From NCBI RefSeq assembly GCF_028858725.1, contig NC_084769.1, positions 13,021,501 to 13,085,500 on the forward strand: DNA of 64,000 nucleotides, given 5' to 3'. The notes beneath the pieces are model-generated. The model was not told the DNA's origin. It ran no database searches and saw only the letters and a program-made list of their open reading frames with translations. This DNA comes from Colius striatus. Lineage: Eukaryota > Chordata > Aves > Coliiformes > Coliidae. This document shows, piece by piece, positions 1-14,200 of the stretch (positions are counted from its first letter, which is position 1; every line of letters starts with the position of its first letter). Made by a program: the position numbers and the translations under genes.

Positions 1-3000
1 CTTTGTGGGCTTGGCTGAAACACTGGGACCACAGGGAGAGCTCCAGAAAGAAATTTGTTTTAAGTTCTGGACTGAAAGATTTCTCCCTCCTTCCTGCTTT
101 CAGATTCATTTATTTCATTTCCCCCTTTGAAATAAAGACTAATGTTGCTGAATCCAAAAGCATGGCTCTTCTGTCTCGCCTCGTAAGGAAAGAAAATAGC
201 CTTGCTCCCCTTTTAATGCTAATGCATGAAAAATCTCCCAACAAAATCTCCATTCATCAAGCCAGATTGAAGGGCACACAACGGAGGAGCTCATTGCCCT
301 GCTGCCTTTTACCTTGTTCCTCCGGTTGTGTTTTCAAGTGGTGTGATTAAGAAGATTGCTTTTGCTTTTAGGCGTCACAGGATGGAAGATTTACAGCAAG
401 AGGAAGCAAGAAAGGACATGGGTGCAGCTTTACATGGAAAGCAGAGCGTTTCCTAAGAGTCAAGATTGAGGCACCAAGTTTGAGGCACAAGGGGATTTTC
501 AGCATGTCACAGCAGGGTGGTGGGCAGGTGCTGGGGGCAGAGGGCTCAGGCTGGGCCTGTGGTGATGGAGATGAGGGTGAGGTGATGGGGAGCCACTCCA
601 CCACCTTTATCAACCAACAACCAAGTAACATTGACTGGCCTCAACCCAAGATTTTAAACAATTATTTATAGAAATAATAGAGAAGTCAAATAACTCAAAT
701 GAATGATAACATTTCAAAGAAATGATTTCCTACAAATGAACACAAATGGTTTCAATATATAAAGCATTAACTCCAGGAGTGGGGAAATTCATCCTAATTA
801 GAGGTGTGCTTGGGCTGTGGCATGTTCATCAGGGCGCTTGGGCTGCTGCCCGATATCCTTTATCAGCTGCAAACTCATACTTTCTTCCCTCCCACATAAA
901 CTCCTCGTGGCTTTTACTTTTGGGTAACACATGTCCATGGTGAGCTTTTCCTTTTTGCCCCTCAGCTGCTCCACTTTGTCCCATTCAGTGGGGGGCCACA
1001 GCCCAGCCATTAGGCTCACCTGCTCTAAAGTAACTTTATCTTGCATGGAAATTTGCATGGAGCACTTTCATTCTGGCCTCCCTCTACCAGCAGCTGAATT
1101 CACCAAGAGGGAGGAGCTCCAGTATCCACAACAATCCTGATGCCACCAGACAGGAGATGCTCCCCCAGCCCTCCCAGCCAAACCCCATCGCTTAGCCAAA
1201 TAGGGACCATATCTCTAATCAGCTGGCAAGGCAGACATTTTGTAGGCATAATGCAGTTTCTTCCACTTAATCTAATCACTGCATAATTAGATTACCTTCC
1301 CTGGCACCTATTTATGTGTCCCAAAGTCACGTGCTTCCCACCTTTTATTTTTATCCTTCCAGGCAGATGACATTGGACAATGCAATCAGTGATGACAGAA
1401 AGTTTCTGTTTTGATTAATGAGAGAGCAAAGTTCTGGGGAAAGGAGAGACAGAAAAGCAGGGATGGAGGAGGGCTCATGATAATTGAGGATGATTAGGGC
1501 TAATTGCCCTGTGTTACTGCCAGTTGCAGTTTCCAAGGCAGAACTATTGGGCTGTGAAGGTCTGGAGATATGTCTCAGAGAGAGGGTGAGGTGGGCCACC
1601 CGCTGCAGACTGCCAAGTTGCCCACAGGACTCACTGCCCACAGGACTCTCTGCTGCTCGTGGAGCCCTGCCACCATATGTGGGGCAGGGCAAGTGATGCA
1701 ACAGGGACATTGGCCTGGCAGATCCAGCCATGGCAGTAGGATGGAGGAAGAAGCTTGGTTTGCTGTGGGAGCACCATATGGAGACAGCTAGTAGCAGTGA
1801 TACTTGGTCCATTGCCATAGCACCACGTGGGCAGACAAACACAAAACCCAGCCGTGGTTTCTGCCAGCAAATTTCCCCACTGGGAAAACCAGAAAGTGTC
1901 TGTCTGCCCCCAGCATCCTTCCTCCTTCTGTCCCTCCCACATGGCTGGCTCAGTCTCTGAAGCGCGACAGTTTATATCCCTCATAAACCCCAACACTGGC
2001 TGCACCTCATCCTTTCATGGATGTGTTGGTTCTTAATTCCAATGACACCTCATGGGAAATGAGTCCAGTTAAGTATTTCCTTTATCTCTGGTAATGCTGT
2101 CACAGTGTAACTGTCTGACTTTCCTTCTGGTGCCTGTCTGGCAGCTGTGGGTGGATGTGGCCACATTTGCTCTCCTCTAATCCTCTTCTGCCAGTCTCTC
2201 TGCTGAGACACCTCATTTCACTCACTGTCTCACCTTGACAGACCTCAGGAGGAGCAGGGTTGCACCCAGATGGCTCATATTGTTATTAAGCAGCAAGACA
2301 AATCTAATCCACCAGCTTACACAGTTCAGCATCATCCTGGAGCTACACAAACCAGGGGCACCTGGATTGCTGGGCTGCCTCCAATGCCTGTTTTGCTACA
2401 TCCCCACATTCACACTAGCCTGTTTCTCAAGGTATTTGATTTGCTTTTGGAAACTCTCAATCCTCTGGAAAGCAAAATGAGAAGAGACTTGTCTCCTTCC
2501 CAGAAAGATACACAGTTGATAACACGTTCCCTGAGTGCTGTGAGCTTGCTTTGCCCATGTGAGGCTTATGTATTGCACGAGGCTCATGGGAATGGGGAGA
2601 AAGGCTTTTGTTTATTAGCATTTTGCCTGTTTCTCCTTAAGTTCTGCCATCTCCATGGCCAAGGGGGGTCCTAGGTATGCTCCAGGCTGGCTGGGAGCCC
2701 CTGAGGCTCCTCCTCCTGCTTATCCCTCTGGCTGCTACTGCTGGAGGTGTGAAGAGGCTGCACAGGGAAACCAGCCCAGTCCACCAGCCACTCTCCATCA
2801 CCTGCACTGACTGCTGCAACCCTGCGAGATAAAGCCACCACCTCCAAGCACATCACGTGGCAGAAAACCCAACCAGCTCCTCTGGCAAAACCCAAATCAA
2901 CACGGAAAGGGTTGCTTGGGATATTCACTTGCAGCAAAACCTTTCACTAGGAGGCAGCTGGCCTCCATCACAGCCCCATCAAGAGTGATTTCCACAGACC

Positions 3001-3276
3001 AGTCGTCCCAGTGCTCTTTCCCCAGCACCATCGTGCAGGGATGATGGCAGGGTCAGGGAGGCACACAGGGGCTCTATAAGGGCATTTCTATAATGATATA
3101 AATTACATTATATTATTATATAAGATCCACTGTGGGTCTGGCCTGCATGGAGACGGGTCAGACACAGAGGCAGCCAATGATGATGAGGACAATGTGGGAA
3201 CAGAGTTCCTACTCCCAGGCATTTGTGTGCATTTGGATGTCTGTGGAGACTTGGCTACACTGCTGAAAGTGACCAC
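1..3276. other. intergenic, no gene recognised
   Basis: Frames here are short and overlap on both strands (for example 1351-1842 minus and 1631-2005 minus), with no domain, conserved motif or credible splice pattern. An AT-rich patch lies at about 3085-3125. I see no transposon. Confidence 0.6.
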
Positions 3277-3330
3277 AGAATCACAGAATCTTAAGGGTTG
3301 GAAGAGATTTCAAAAGACCTGGTAAGGAAG
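3277..3330 (-). mobile_element. CR1 LINE, short 3'-end fragment
   Basis: The paired octamer-like ends CAGAATCACAGAATC followed by GGTTGGAAGAGA are the reverse complement of a CR1 3' terminus. The match fades after about 55 bases, so this is a heavily truncated or decayed copy in minus orientation. Confidence 0.75.
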
Positions 3331-4227
3331 GAGACTTTTCCAACAGAAATATATTCTTCCTTCCTTCTGGGACCTAAAATTTCACCCATGCCTCAGACCC
3401 CGTGGCAGCCACAGGAGCAGACCTGCCAAAGTTATCTTTGTGGAGAACAGGAGTTTGGAAATAACAGGAAGCTTTTACCCAGAGTAAAACCTCTGTCAGA
3501 AAATGTCAGAAAATGAATTTCTTTTTCAATGGGTCCCCTGGGGTCTAAAAAATAAATATTTGAGGATTCATGTAGTAGTGAAAGTCGATAACAATCTTTG
3601 AAGCAAATGGGCTATTGAGGAATTATGCGTGGAAATGAATGGATGGATTCTTCTGCAAATCTCTTCATAGAGTTGCCCTGACATAATGAAGACACAGTAG
3701 GTGCATTAGTAAAAATCCTCTTGTTAATAACTGCTATTCCTTATGGTTTTCCTAAAGCAACTGTTTCCCAGATGGAAAATCCACTTAGAGATTTTTATCT
3801 AGGAAGGAGACTGTAGTAGTTGAGCGGGAAGGAGGCAGCTTTGTTCTCCATCCTGTCCCTGGGGTAGGTGACATTGTACCCCTCTGCATAATACTCTAGA
3901 GTAGTAAAAGCCTTCCTTCACTTCCCTGGGTAAGAAGTGGTCAGAAGATGATTTGGGGTCCACAGAAAACAGTATCAAAAATATGATGTGTGAAAACAGA
4001 GTGGTTCCTGGCCAGGGCAATGCCAGACATGTCCCTCACAGAGAACCTGACGTCCAGAAAACACACCAGACGTGTTCCTCACTGTCTCAGGGGCTGGACA
4101 TGCTCCGCAGGTTCCCCAGGGCTCCCAACCCTGGGAGCGATGGCTGTGTCCTCCCCATCACTCACCTCGTGTTCAAACGTGTTGCACCAGGAATGTCTCA
4201 GCTTGTGGCACTTGTTCTGCAGCTTTA
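3331..4227. other. intergenic, no gene recognised
   Basis: Lies between two CR1 fragments of the same orientation. Nothing recognisable on either strand. Confidence 0.6.
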
Positions 4228-4797
4228 GAATCACAGAATCATTTAGGTTAGAAAAGACATTAAGATCATCAAGTCCAACCACTAACCTCACACTGCCACC
4301 ACTAACCCATGTTCCTCAGCACCTCATATGCACGTCTTTTAAATATCTCCAGGCATGGGGACTTCATCACCTCCCTGGGCAGCCTGTGCCAGTGTTTAAC
4401 AACCCTCTCAATGAAAAGGTTCTTCCTAATCTCCAATCTAAACCTCCTATCTTACAGCTTGAAGCCCTTTCCTCTTGTCCTATCACTCGGTACTTGGGAG
4501 AAGAGACCAACCCCCACCTCACTACAACCTCCTTTCAGGTAGTTGCAGAGCATGATCATATCTCCCCTCAGCCTCCTCTTCTCCAGGCTAAACATCCCCA
4601 TCTCCTCATCAGACTTGTTCTCCAGATCCTTTACCAGCTTTGTTGCCCATCTCTGGACACACTCCAGCACCTCAATGTCTTTCTTGCAGTGAGGGGCACA
4701 GAACTGGACACACCAGCACCGAGCACAGGGGGACAATCACTGCCCTGGTCCTGCTGGTCACACTGTTTCTGACACAAGCCAGGATGCCTTTGTGGAG
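4228..4797 (-). mobile_element. CR1 LINE, 5'-truncated copy with ORF2 remnant
   Basis: Begins on the plus strand with AGAATCACAGAATCATTTAG and CATCAAGTCCAACC, the reversed CR1 3' UTR. Read on the minus strand, 4452-4736 still encodes part of the C-terminal end of the CR1 reverse transcriptase ([19 protein letters not shown] and [14 protein letters not shown]). Substitutions away from the usual motif show it is an old, inactive copy. The match ends near 4797. The 260-codon frame on the other strand across this element is antisense only. Confidence 0.9.
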
Positions 4798-7186
4798 CTT
4801 GTGACAGTATTTACCAGCCCTTACGAGTTTTCCACACACCCCCTGAAGAACCTAAGCCACATTAGTCTTACATAGGTGCCGAGCTCTCCTGCAGAAACAT
4901 CACTCCCTCCTTTAATTATCATCAGTTCTCATTTTTCCAAGGAAATGTGGAGCCTCTCTAACCCCCCACTGCTGACTCCAGAGATCTTGGAACAATTTTG
5001 GCTGAGCAAGCATTTCTCTAGCGAATCTAAATATTTATGCTACAGCTGTGTAAACAGCCAAAACTCAAAGGGGGGTTATTTTTAGTGATCTTGAATTGCA
5101 GCGAGGGATTAAGATAGACAAGTCTTGCAAACTCTGACGCCTGTTTATTGCACGTTTTGCCAACGGGCTCAGCACCCTCAGCCTCCTTTCTAAAGGTGTT
5201 TTGCTGTAATTATTTATATGCAGACTCCAGATGGATAGGAATTAGGTGGTCATTACTTTATGTTGCATCATCTATCAAGGTGCCAAATGTACATCTGCTT
5301 GAATGCAGCAGTTTGAAATCATACAACATTAAAAAGAAGAAAAAACAACCCCCCACACAATCCAGCCTGTTGTTAAAACATAACATCCAGGAAGGAGCAA
5401 AGTCAGTCCTTAGTGTACGTCCAAAGAATATGTTACCAGTCTTGGCATGACCCTCCACAGACTCCTCTCACAGAAAAGTGATTTACTCAGCCTTGAACAA
5501 GCAGGAGTTTTGTTTATGAGAGCTGACCTAGAGGTTATGTTATCTATAACTTGCTACTCAAAAGCTGGGTGGGAGCATGTACATGCCTGATAAGGTATCA
5601 AAGTGATTGCAGATCCCCTCCCTTATGTTGGCTGCTGTCCCCCTGCACAGTAAATAAGGGATTTAAGTGCATATGTGTGCCGTGTCTCTGCAGAGTCACT
5701 CTCAGCTTTGGCCAGCTGCCTGCAGACATCACTGATGCTGGGAGGAAGCGTGAGGAGACAGGGATTGCAGGGGATGAGCAGCCTGTGTTCAACACAGTTC
5801 AAAACAGATAAAGGAAATGAAAGAATTTTTTTTTCCTCTGGTCATAGTAAGAAGAGCTGGAACTTGCTTTCAGGACTGTCACATTGGCCAGGACAGCCTA
5901 CAGCCTCGGGCTTGCCTTCGGCAGGGTTTTAGCTCTGTCTGGGGCTTCATAGCAGAAAAAATGGCTTGATCCCTTTCTCATGGGACAAAAGAGGCATCTC
6001 CAAACCAGCCTCAACTGTGGCAGGGCCAGTGGGGGATGATGAGGGAGAAGGCAGGGAAGGACACGCAGGACAGCATCCCAAACCCCCACACCCTCCCAGG
6101 AAAGAAGATTATCCTTGTGTTTAAGTGGAACTTTTTGTGGTCCAGATTATGTCCATTGCCCCTACATGAGGTCCTTCAGGGCCTGAGTTGCCTTAAATGG
6201 GGGCAGTTAACCTGGACACTCCAGCACCAGCCCCATGCACATCCTCAAGCCCTTTGACAGGTTTGGTTAAAACGGGACACATGCTCCCAGGATGTGCAGG
6301 ACTCCCAGGATGCTCCCAGGACTGTGCAGGAATGGAGATAAATTTCAAGCCAGAGAGGCCTTGTGCTTGAGGATCTGCCTGATCTGACTTGGCTGATATT
6401 AGGCAAACAGTTTCCAACAGGGTAACGTTCACAGAAACACAGAGTTTAAATTTTCAGATGCAAAAGAAAAGCTGGCAAGCAGAGCTTACATTTTCTCCTG
6501 GTTTTCACTGGGAAGGTTATTGTGGTTTGCAAAGTGCTGCCAGGGGAAGAAGGACTGAAACCAACTCCTTATCCTTTGCCACTTAATTCGTTTTACTCAC
6601 TTTACAGTAAGACACAATTTGGCCCAACTTCTACAAATGAGAAGACAGAGAGGTGAAAATGCCCAGCTCACCCAGCCAAACGTGATACAGCCAGACATGG
6701 GAGCTTGTCCACATGAATATTAAACAGGGAATGGAAGGTAATTAAAGCCCCCTAAAATTAAGGGTCTAAATCCATTTACATTTACAAACTCTGTAATTAA
6801 ATAATAAACCAAAACATTACAGCTCACACTCTAGCTGTGAATTCAAGAACATATATCTAAAATTACATTACAGCCCCTTATTTGTTTCGCCTGCTGCAGT
6901 CTCTGCTCTCAGGAAGGAAAACCATTGCAGGGAGAGGAAGAGATTAAATCCCCAAGTCCCAGAGCCTTGGTGGGCAGTCCCAGATCTTAGTCTGGCCAGG
7001 CTTAGCCAGGTTTTTCCTTTTAAAGCTGTCAAGGCACCTGCAGCAGCACAAGGATCTTTCTTCCCCACAGGCAGATGGTACTCCATTGCATTCAGTGCCT
7101 GACCTGCTCCTGCTGAAACCCTGTGCCCACTGCATGACCTGTCTCTGAGATGATTGCTTAAAGTCAAGCAAGCTCTGAAATTCCCA
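4798..7186. other. intergenic, no gene recognised
   Basis: Only short frames. A small imperfect tandem (CCCAGGATG and CCCAGGACT variants) lies at about 6287-6330. Confidence 0.6.
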
Positions 7187-7452
7187 AGAGGAAATGGCCT
7201 CAAGTTACACCAGAGGAGGTTTAGATTGAGTATTAGGAATAACTTCTTCACCGAGAGGGTTGTCTGACACTGTCCCAGGCTGCCCAGGGAGGTGGTGGAG
7301 TCCCCATCCCTGGAGATATTGAAAAGATGCATGGATGAGGTTCTGAGACACATAGCTTAGTGGTGGGCTTGGCAGTGTGAGGTCAGTGGTTGAACTTGAT
7401 CTTAAAGGTCTTTTCCGACTAAAATGTTTTTCCAACCAAAATGTTTTTCCAG
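7187..7452 (+). mobile_element. CR1 LINE, 3' end of ORF2 and 3' UTR
   Basis: Plus orientation. GAGGAAATGGCCTCAAGTT and the following TTTAGATTGAGTATTAGG lead into TGCCCAGGGAGGTGGTGGAG, the conserved end of CR1 ORF2, and then the CTTAAAGGTCTTTTCC 3' UTR motif. The 3' tail AAAATGTTTTTCC is duplicated (about 7418-7450). It belongs to the same type as the copies at 4228 and 22190. Confidence 0.9.
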
Positions 7453-10400
7453 CCTCCTCGACGAGGCCATACTGGCCCTTGAGGAACTCCCTCTGCTCCC
7501 AGTGGCCTCTGCCCTCCCTGCCTTTGAGCACAGGGGCAGCGACACAGATATCACTCATCTGCTGTTTTATTTTCAGTCTTGGCAAAGAAATGAAGAGAAA
7601 AGGAGGGGAATAAAAGTGTAAGTAATGCACAGCTGCTCTGCTCTATACATTTCCCACGACAACAAAAACAAATCGCACCCTGCGTGCAGCACACAGCCAC
7701 ATCTGGGGAGAGAGAGGGGTTGGGGGAGGTTGTTCTATTGTGGGGAATTGTTTTATGGACTATTTACTTCCTCTTGGGGTGTCATCTGTCTGCTGAGCCT
7801 GAAGCAGAGCCCCATGCCAGTGTCGCCAAGGGGGTCACCAGTCATCTATGCAGCAAGGCCAGTGTGCAAGCAGCTGCGAGAGCCTTTGGCTTGGAGTTGC
7901 TCTTGTTCATGGTTTCAACATCAGTTACTGCTGTTTTGAATATTTAAAGGCCTCAAGTACCTCTGCACAGCCTGCTGCAGCAAAGATTCCCCCCAGCACG
8001 GCAGAGAGGAGACACCAGTTCATCCAGGGATATGCTGGGACTGGCAGCACAGCCGTATCTGACCACAGGTCTGGTGGTGGCTGTCACCCACCCTTATCTC
8101 TTCTTATCCATTCCCAAGAGAAAGGCAATGCCCCCAAGACCCTTCACTCCCCATGTCAGGGTCACCTAAACTCTCTGTCTTTCCTTCCCCTTTTTCTTTT
8201 CTCTTTCATCCCAGCAGCCTCTTCTCTTCAGAGCCTCTCCCCCACTGCAGGATGCACGGTGTGTTTTAAGCCCTACAAAGCTGATCGCCTTTAAAACCAC
8301 GCACATCAATGATCTCTGTGGGGGTTTCATCCCTCCCGAGGGCACAATGGGCAATGCAAATAGCACAAATGAAGTCTCTGATATGTAATGATCCCACACT
8401 GGATGGGGAAGATGTGCTCTTGAGCCGGGAATCTCTTTCTCAAGCCGGGGCAATGCAGAAGGACCCCTGTCTTTCATGACTAATTGAGCCCTAATGATTT
8501 TCCTTTATCATGCAAAATGAAAACAAAGGATTTAAGGGATGTTTCTTTGGCACTGTGGGTCTTTCTATTCATTTTTTATCCCCCACATTAAAAGCCATCC
8601 TGTGACTTCCTTCCCCAGGTCGGTGCTGATTTTGTAGTGCCGTTCCTTTGCCCAAAACCATCTGTCACAGCTCCTGCATTCTGTGCCACGAAGGAAGGCT
8701 CCTGCTCATTGCCATTAGCCACACCATCCTCCAAAAACTTGTGGGTTTGCACATTCCAGTCAGAGTGTTAAATGCCCCGGGTGGCGCTGGCAGGGGCACA
8801 TGGCTGGCCCCGAGACATAGCAGAGCGAGTTCAGCCACAGCTTTCATGGGGGCAATGGAAATGCTGGAGAGAACCAGAGCAGAACAGATCTTGAAGCAAC
8901 AATGCTCCATCCCCACTGGAGAGGGGGCAATGATTTGGGATGAGCTGCTAGCTCGTCCTGGCTCCCCAGAAGAGAAGCCCATCACCCTGGCATACTCATG
9001 TACCAGCTGCAGGGTGCATATTTAACAGGGAGAAGAAAGGGAAGTTGTTTTTGCCAGGAGAACACCCAGGGTATGCATTGCACACACCTGCCCCTGAGCT
9101 GAGCCATCAAGCAGAGACATCGATGTTAAGGGAAAGATGACAGGATGGGAGCAGGACAGAAGGTAATCTTGCTGCCAAATCATTCTGCAAATGGCAGCGG
9201 CTCAAGTCCTTGTACAGCTCTTTCTGGATATTTGCTGTAATAAAGGCTGGGCTCTAAGGTGCCATTGCAGCCCCACAACACATTTCCAAATTGCTGCTCC
9301 ACTGCAAAGCTGCCTCCGTTGAGATGTCAGCCCTGGGGTTAATTGGAATCAACAGGAAAATTGATCTCCAGAAGGGCAAAGGTGGATGCCAGGGTGTGTG
9401 CTGGTGGGAATGGAGCTACACTGCTGCTGGGTCCTGGTGCAGTCTTTCACAGTGGCAGGGGGTGCTGGCACCCACGGAGCAGCAGCTTCACATCCATCAA
9501 AACCCCAGCAGTCAGATGCAGCCCAGATACCAGCATGGAAACTCCATGGACATCAATGCCACTGACACGTTTACCCTCTGCCCATAGGAAAAGCTGAAGA
9601 TAGATTTGGTTCTGCCAGCTGCCACGTCTCTGACCCCACTGTTGGCGTGGGGCTCAGTGCTGGAGTGCTGGCAGGATCTCAAGGGGGATGAAAGCAGAAC
9701 TGGAGCCTGGCCACAGGCTGCCAAAATGGCAAGGCTGTGTGTGGTGAGGAGCAGGGCCACCTCCTTCATCCCCAAGTGATGCAATGGCTGCGGCACAACT
9801 CCAGACTTCCATCATCTTTCTAAGTATTTCTCACTTCCTTCAATGCCATTAATCAGACTATTTCAATTAACAGACCTGAGCCACTGAACAGACCTATCCT
9901 GTGCTAATGTATTATTAATTGGGTCAGGTTGGATGGCAGCAATATTGAGTGCCATGCAGCTCTGAGCTTTCATCTTCTGGTCCAGGCTCATTTCATTTTT
10001 CTAATCACCTCCCCATTGCCACAGGGGCTCCTTCACTTTTTTCCTCTCACCCACCTTCGAGGTAATCTGATCTATTTTCTGCATTGTCTGGTCTAACTAT
10101 ACACTGAAGAGAGTCATATCTAATTTACAGCACTCTCCCAAGAAAAATCAATGATTGTTTACATTACTATCCTACAATCCCTGTTTTAAAGTAATTCACA
10201 GCAGGGCCAGTGCTATTAATTTTATTAAGCCATTATTAGTGGGCAGATATTATTCTGCTCCATTGGTCCTAAGTTGATGCAATTACCACTTACGAGGCTT
10301 GTACTGTAAAACTTCAGTTCTGTTTGCTCAACCTGAAGCTGCACGTTAAAATTGTGCCAAGGCAGATGCTGGTGGTGGCAATCAGGGAAAGCTGATTCAA

Positions 10401-11194
10401 AACAAACAAGGAACCACCCAAATGTTAGAACTGAAATCCTTTTAAAGCAGAGGTACTGATATCAGCCTGGACCCCAGCCATTCCCAAATGCACCATGCCA
10501 AAGAGAGAGACAGATATTCTTTTCAAGCCTCCCGGGTGCTATAGTTCACAGAAATATCATCATTGTGGATTAACATTTAACTGAAACGTCCTCTGATGTG
10601 AATGGGAAATTTTATACATCAAACTGTCTGCACAGAAAAGACACCAAAAGGCAGGAGAGGCCCGTGTCCAGCTGAGGGTGCATTTTGCTCAGCTGCAAAG
10701 GAAGAATTTCACCCAGAGGCTTTAGATCTCCTTCTCTTTCTCTATGTAAATAAAAAGAATAGCAGAGCACTGTGAGACAACAGAGACAAGATGGTGCAAA
10801 TCACCAGGCTCTCAAACATCTCCAGGAAATCCAACAGCACAAAATGACCATCTGATCATTAGAGGAGTGATGGTTCCTGCAGGGCAGGAGGGTACAGCAA
10901 TCCCCTTCAGTGGTGTCCACCCCGTTGAGAGGCTGTGTGTGTGTTCAGTGCAGGCTCACAAGGCACCAAAAATTCTCTCTAGTCAGCAGGAATTAAAAAA
11001 TGCAGTTTGAAATAAAGGGCTGACCCTTAAGCAGCTTGGAAAAACATTCGTTCAACCATGTCCTTTTGATCATGGACAGAAGCACTCCTTGTGTATATTT
11101 GCAAGTCAATAAAAATCTGCCACTCAAGGAATGAGATAAAAGAGAGAAATGAAAGACAGCTCCTGCCCCAGGATCTTGATCTTCAAATAAAAGG
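7453..11194. other. intergenic, no gene recognised
   Basis: No CR1 and no credible exon. The part at about 9830-10330 is AT-rich with several ATTAAT and TTAATT words and is free of repeats. That is compatible with a non-coding conserved block, but one sequence alone cannot show conservation. Confidence 0.55.
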
Positions 11195-11233
11195 AGATGG
11201 ATGGATGGATGGATGGATGGATGGATGGATGGA
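11195..11233. repeat. (GGAT)n microsatellite
   Basis: About nine and a half perfect copies of a GGAT/ATGG tetranucleotide, in intergenic sequence. The short frames across it simply repeat Met-Asp-Gly-Trp and are not genes. Confidence 0.97.
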
Positions 11234-14200
11234 GATACTGGAGAAGAGTGAATCAGGAAGAGCCATCCCAACAGGCTGCAGCCTCACCATTATTACGCTG
11301 ATGATAGACAAAGGGTTTGAAGGAAAAACGTGATATCTACTGAGAGTCTCAGTAATGCAAACAGGGAAACTGAGGCCCTAGGAAGCCTGGTTAACTGGGA
11401 CCAGTAGCCTTTGGAATACAGACTACTGGGGAGGAGCCTCTTATTCGCCTCTGCCTTGGCCCAGAGTTATTTCAGAGTGACAGATGCATTTGGTTTGGAC
11501 ATACAGTTTGATATGAGGTAAGCAAGTGCTGTGTCAAATGTATTTTAAAACACCATGAAACAATGTATGAGCCCTCCTTCAAAATTAGGTCAAACAAGAC
11601 TTTAAAAATATTGACATGAGAATACTTGCAGTAGCTCACAGCAGCATCAGGTAGCTAATATAAATCATCTGGATTTGGAGAGCGAGGCTGAGTTACACCA
11701 GCTGAGATTCTGGCCCCAAAGTCCTCCCAGAATAACATGGAAAGATATTGTAAAACCACTGGTTCCTGGTGACTGGTTAATGCTCTGGAGAGGGCAATTG
11801 ATTGAGGGGACCAACTGCACTCAGCTAAAAAGGTGGTTCAGCATTATAAACCAGCAGCCTCATCTCCCATGCAAAACAAATACACAAAGATATAAATTAC
11901 GAGTTTCTCCCCACAGCTGAGAGCTGCTCTGGCAGCAGGGAAGCTGTGCAGGTGAGCTACCCTGCTCAGCCAGGGTGTTCCTTGCTGCCCATCTCCTGCT
12001 GCCCACCTCCTGGTCACAGCTCCTGGCAGAGTCAGATCCACTGCAGGGGGAGCATCCCTGAGATAGACACCTACCTCCTCACTGGGGTACTGGAAGATGG
12101 AGGAGTGGGCACAGCAATCTGCTGGACCCAATGGTTCCTACCCCGGTCATTAAAAGTTACTCTCCAGTGGGTGCTGAAAGACAAGTTCAGATACATGAGC
12201 ATTTTTTGCTATTGAAAGGATGGATTTTAGCATTTCCTTTCCCTTATACTCTTCAAACCAATTAAAGTATGCCTAGGTGGGGTTTTTTAACCCTTTTGGA
12301 GAGTGAAGGAGCAGAGCTAAAGCTCCCCCTCCCTGCAGAACCCGGCTGTTGGCAGCAGGACCCTTGGGACTTGTTTGCTGTAGAGGTTTGGAGAGCCCAG
12401 AGCTCAGACCAAGCCTGCAAACAGCTCTCTCCAGACAGACCAGAGACACATTAGCCCAGTGCCTGTCCCAAGTCCTTAACACTTTTCACCAGGGGGTATA
12501 TTATAAGCGAAGCCCTTCCCTGCCTCTCCATCAGCTCAGAGTCCCTTGGAAGCCACGAGAGATTTTGGCTCATCAGCGTATCGGGTTGTTTTATTTTATC
12601 TGCCCACACATGCCTGCATGCAGGGATAGATCAGATTAACATGGCTGATGAAAAACATCCTCCTCTTTATCCCCTCTGACAGCTGCAGCCCTTTATCGAC
12701 AGTCTGAAGACAAAGTTTTGTCAGCCATAAGTTTTCTGCCTTGGGCGTTCGGGGTTGGGGTTTTTTATTCCCCGTAGAAGTTTTCTATTTCCTCTTCAAG
12801 AAAAATCAAAACATTTTGATGGAAGATTTTTCAGCCATCCTTATGCATTTAGATGTGGTGGCAGACAGGCCTGGCACATCAACATCTGCTCCTTCTCACT
12901 GAATTAAATCGAATATCTGGTGTATAAATGCTAACCCTCCCTCAGAGCTCTGCTTGGGTCAGTTCAATGAGACATACCTGGCTTGGAGAGAAGAAAATAG
13001 CTCCTTTTCCAAGGGTTTCCAAATGCTTTTCCAGAGCGACCCCTCTCATCATTTTATCCCCTCTTACAAAGCTAACTTCATAATGCCCTCCAATGAGGCT
13101 TTGGGGAGGACAGCGTTATAAATCGCAGCTCAGTGAATCTGCCACTCACTGCTACTAATATACTGCATTTATCCTCTCAGCTGCAGAGGCTGTGGCAGTG
13201 AGAGCAGAAGAGAAGGAGAAAAGTAATTACTTCCCGCTCAGCTTGTCACCAAATCCCTTCATCAGCCTTCTCACATCTTTCTCGGCTGCGATAGCGACTC
13301 GTCACGCTCTGCCGTGCTGGGGCTGGATCCAGCAGTGCTGCTGTTAACAGGGCATGAGGATGGGAAGGGCTGTATACCACAGGCACCAGGAGCCTCTCAG
13401 TGCCCAGAACACCCATGCTGTCTTGCTTGTGTACATCACATCCCACCAGCCCCAAACAGCCACTACTCAATGCCCATAGGATCCCCTAATCTAGATATGG
13501 GGTTATTTCAGCTGGGAAGTCTCATCCCAAAAGCATCCCCAGCGTGGAGTGAGGGATAAGAGGAGGTGTCTTCTCCAGGTGTTGGGTGTTTTTCAAATAT
13601 CCTTCTAAAGTTACAGGTGTGAGAGAGCCCAAAATTACAGACTCTCTCTCCTGGAAAGGACTCAGCTCCACATCCTTATTCAGCAACGTGGATCAGCCAG
13701 ACATTGAGTTAAAAGCGGTGACACTGAATCATGAACACAAAATGAGGTCGATTTACTGGCTGGTGCTGAGACTCCCAGGAGCAGTAGCATCTTCCTGAGA
13801 CCTGAAATTAGGTGGGATAGCCCTTACCTGGGGTATGTAAGAAGCCCTTATCTAGGGTATGTAGTAAATCCAAGACAAATATTTTGACCAGCACCTGATG
13901 AGCCATTTTACTGTTTTTCCTCAAGCCCACCAAGGTCAAATAAAAGACCAACAGCCAGGGACATTTTCATCTGGGGAGGTGGTGGATGTGGGGACCACTG
14001 TAGGTACTGAGAAGGTATCCTGCTTAACCAGCCTGGCACTGCCATCTCTGGGATGTCACGCACCAAGACCAATGTGCCATGTGATAAATTTAATGCACTT
14101 TGCACTGAAATTGATGCATCACCTCTGGAATCACATTTATCACCTCTTCCATCACACTCCATATACTGAATCACAGTCACCACCTTCTGAATTAAAAACT

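Noticed and set aside
1351..2005. Overlapping minus-strand frames of 163 and 124 codons
   Set aside because: They overlap each other and several plus-strand frames, have no motif, and lack splice or conservation support.
3990..4772. 260-codon plus-strand frame, the longest in the window
   Set aside because: Most of it is the reverse strand of the CR1 copy at 4228-4797; the true remnant of coding sequence is on the minus strand.
6868..7630. Minus-strand frames of 161 and 141 codons
   Set aside because: They are antisense to the CR1 copy at 7187-7452 and run into unrelated flank.
11091..11333. Frame with Met-Asp-Gly-Trp repeats
   Set aside because: Translation of the GGAT microsatellite; nothing gene-like around it.
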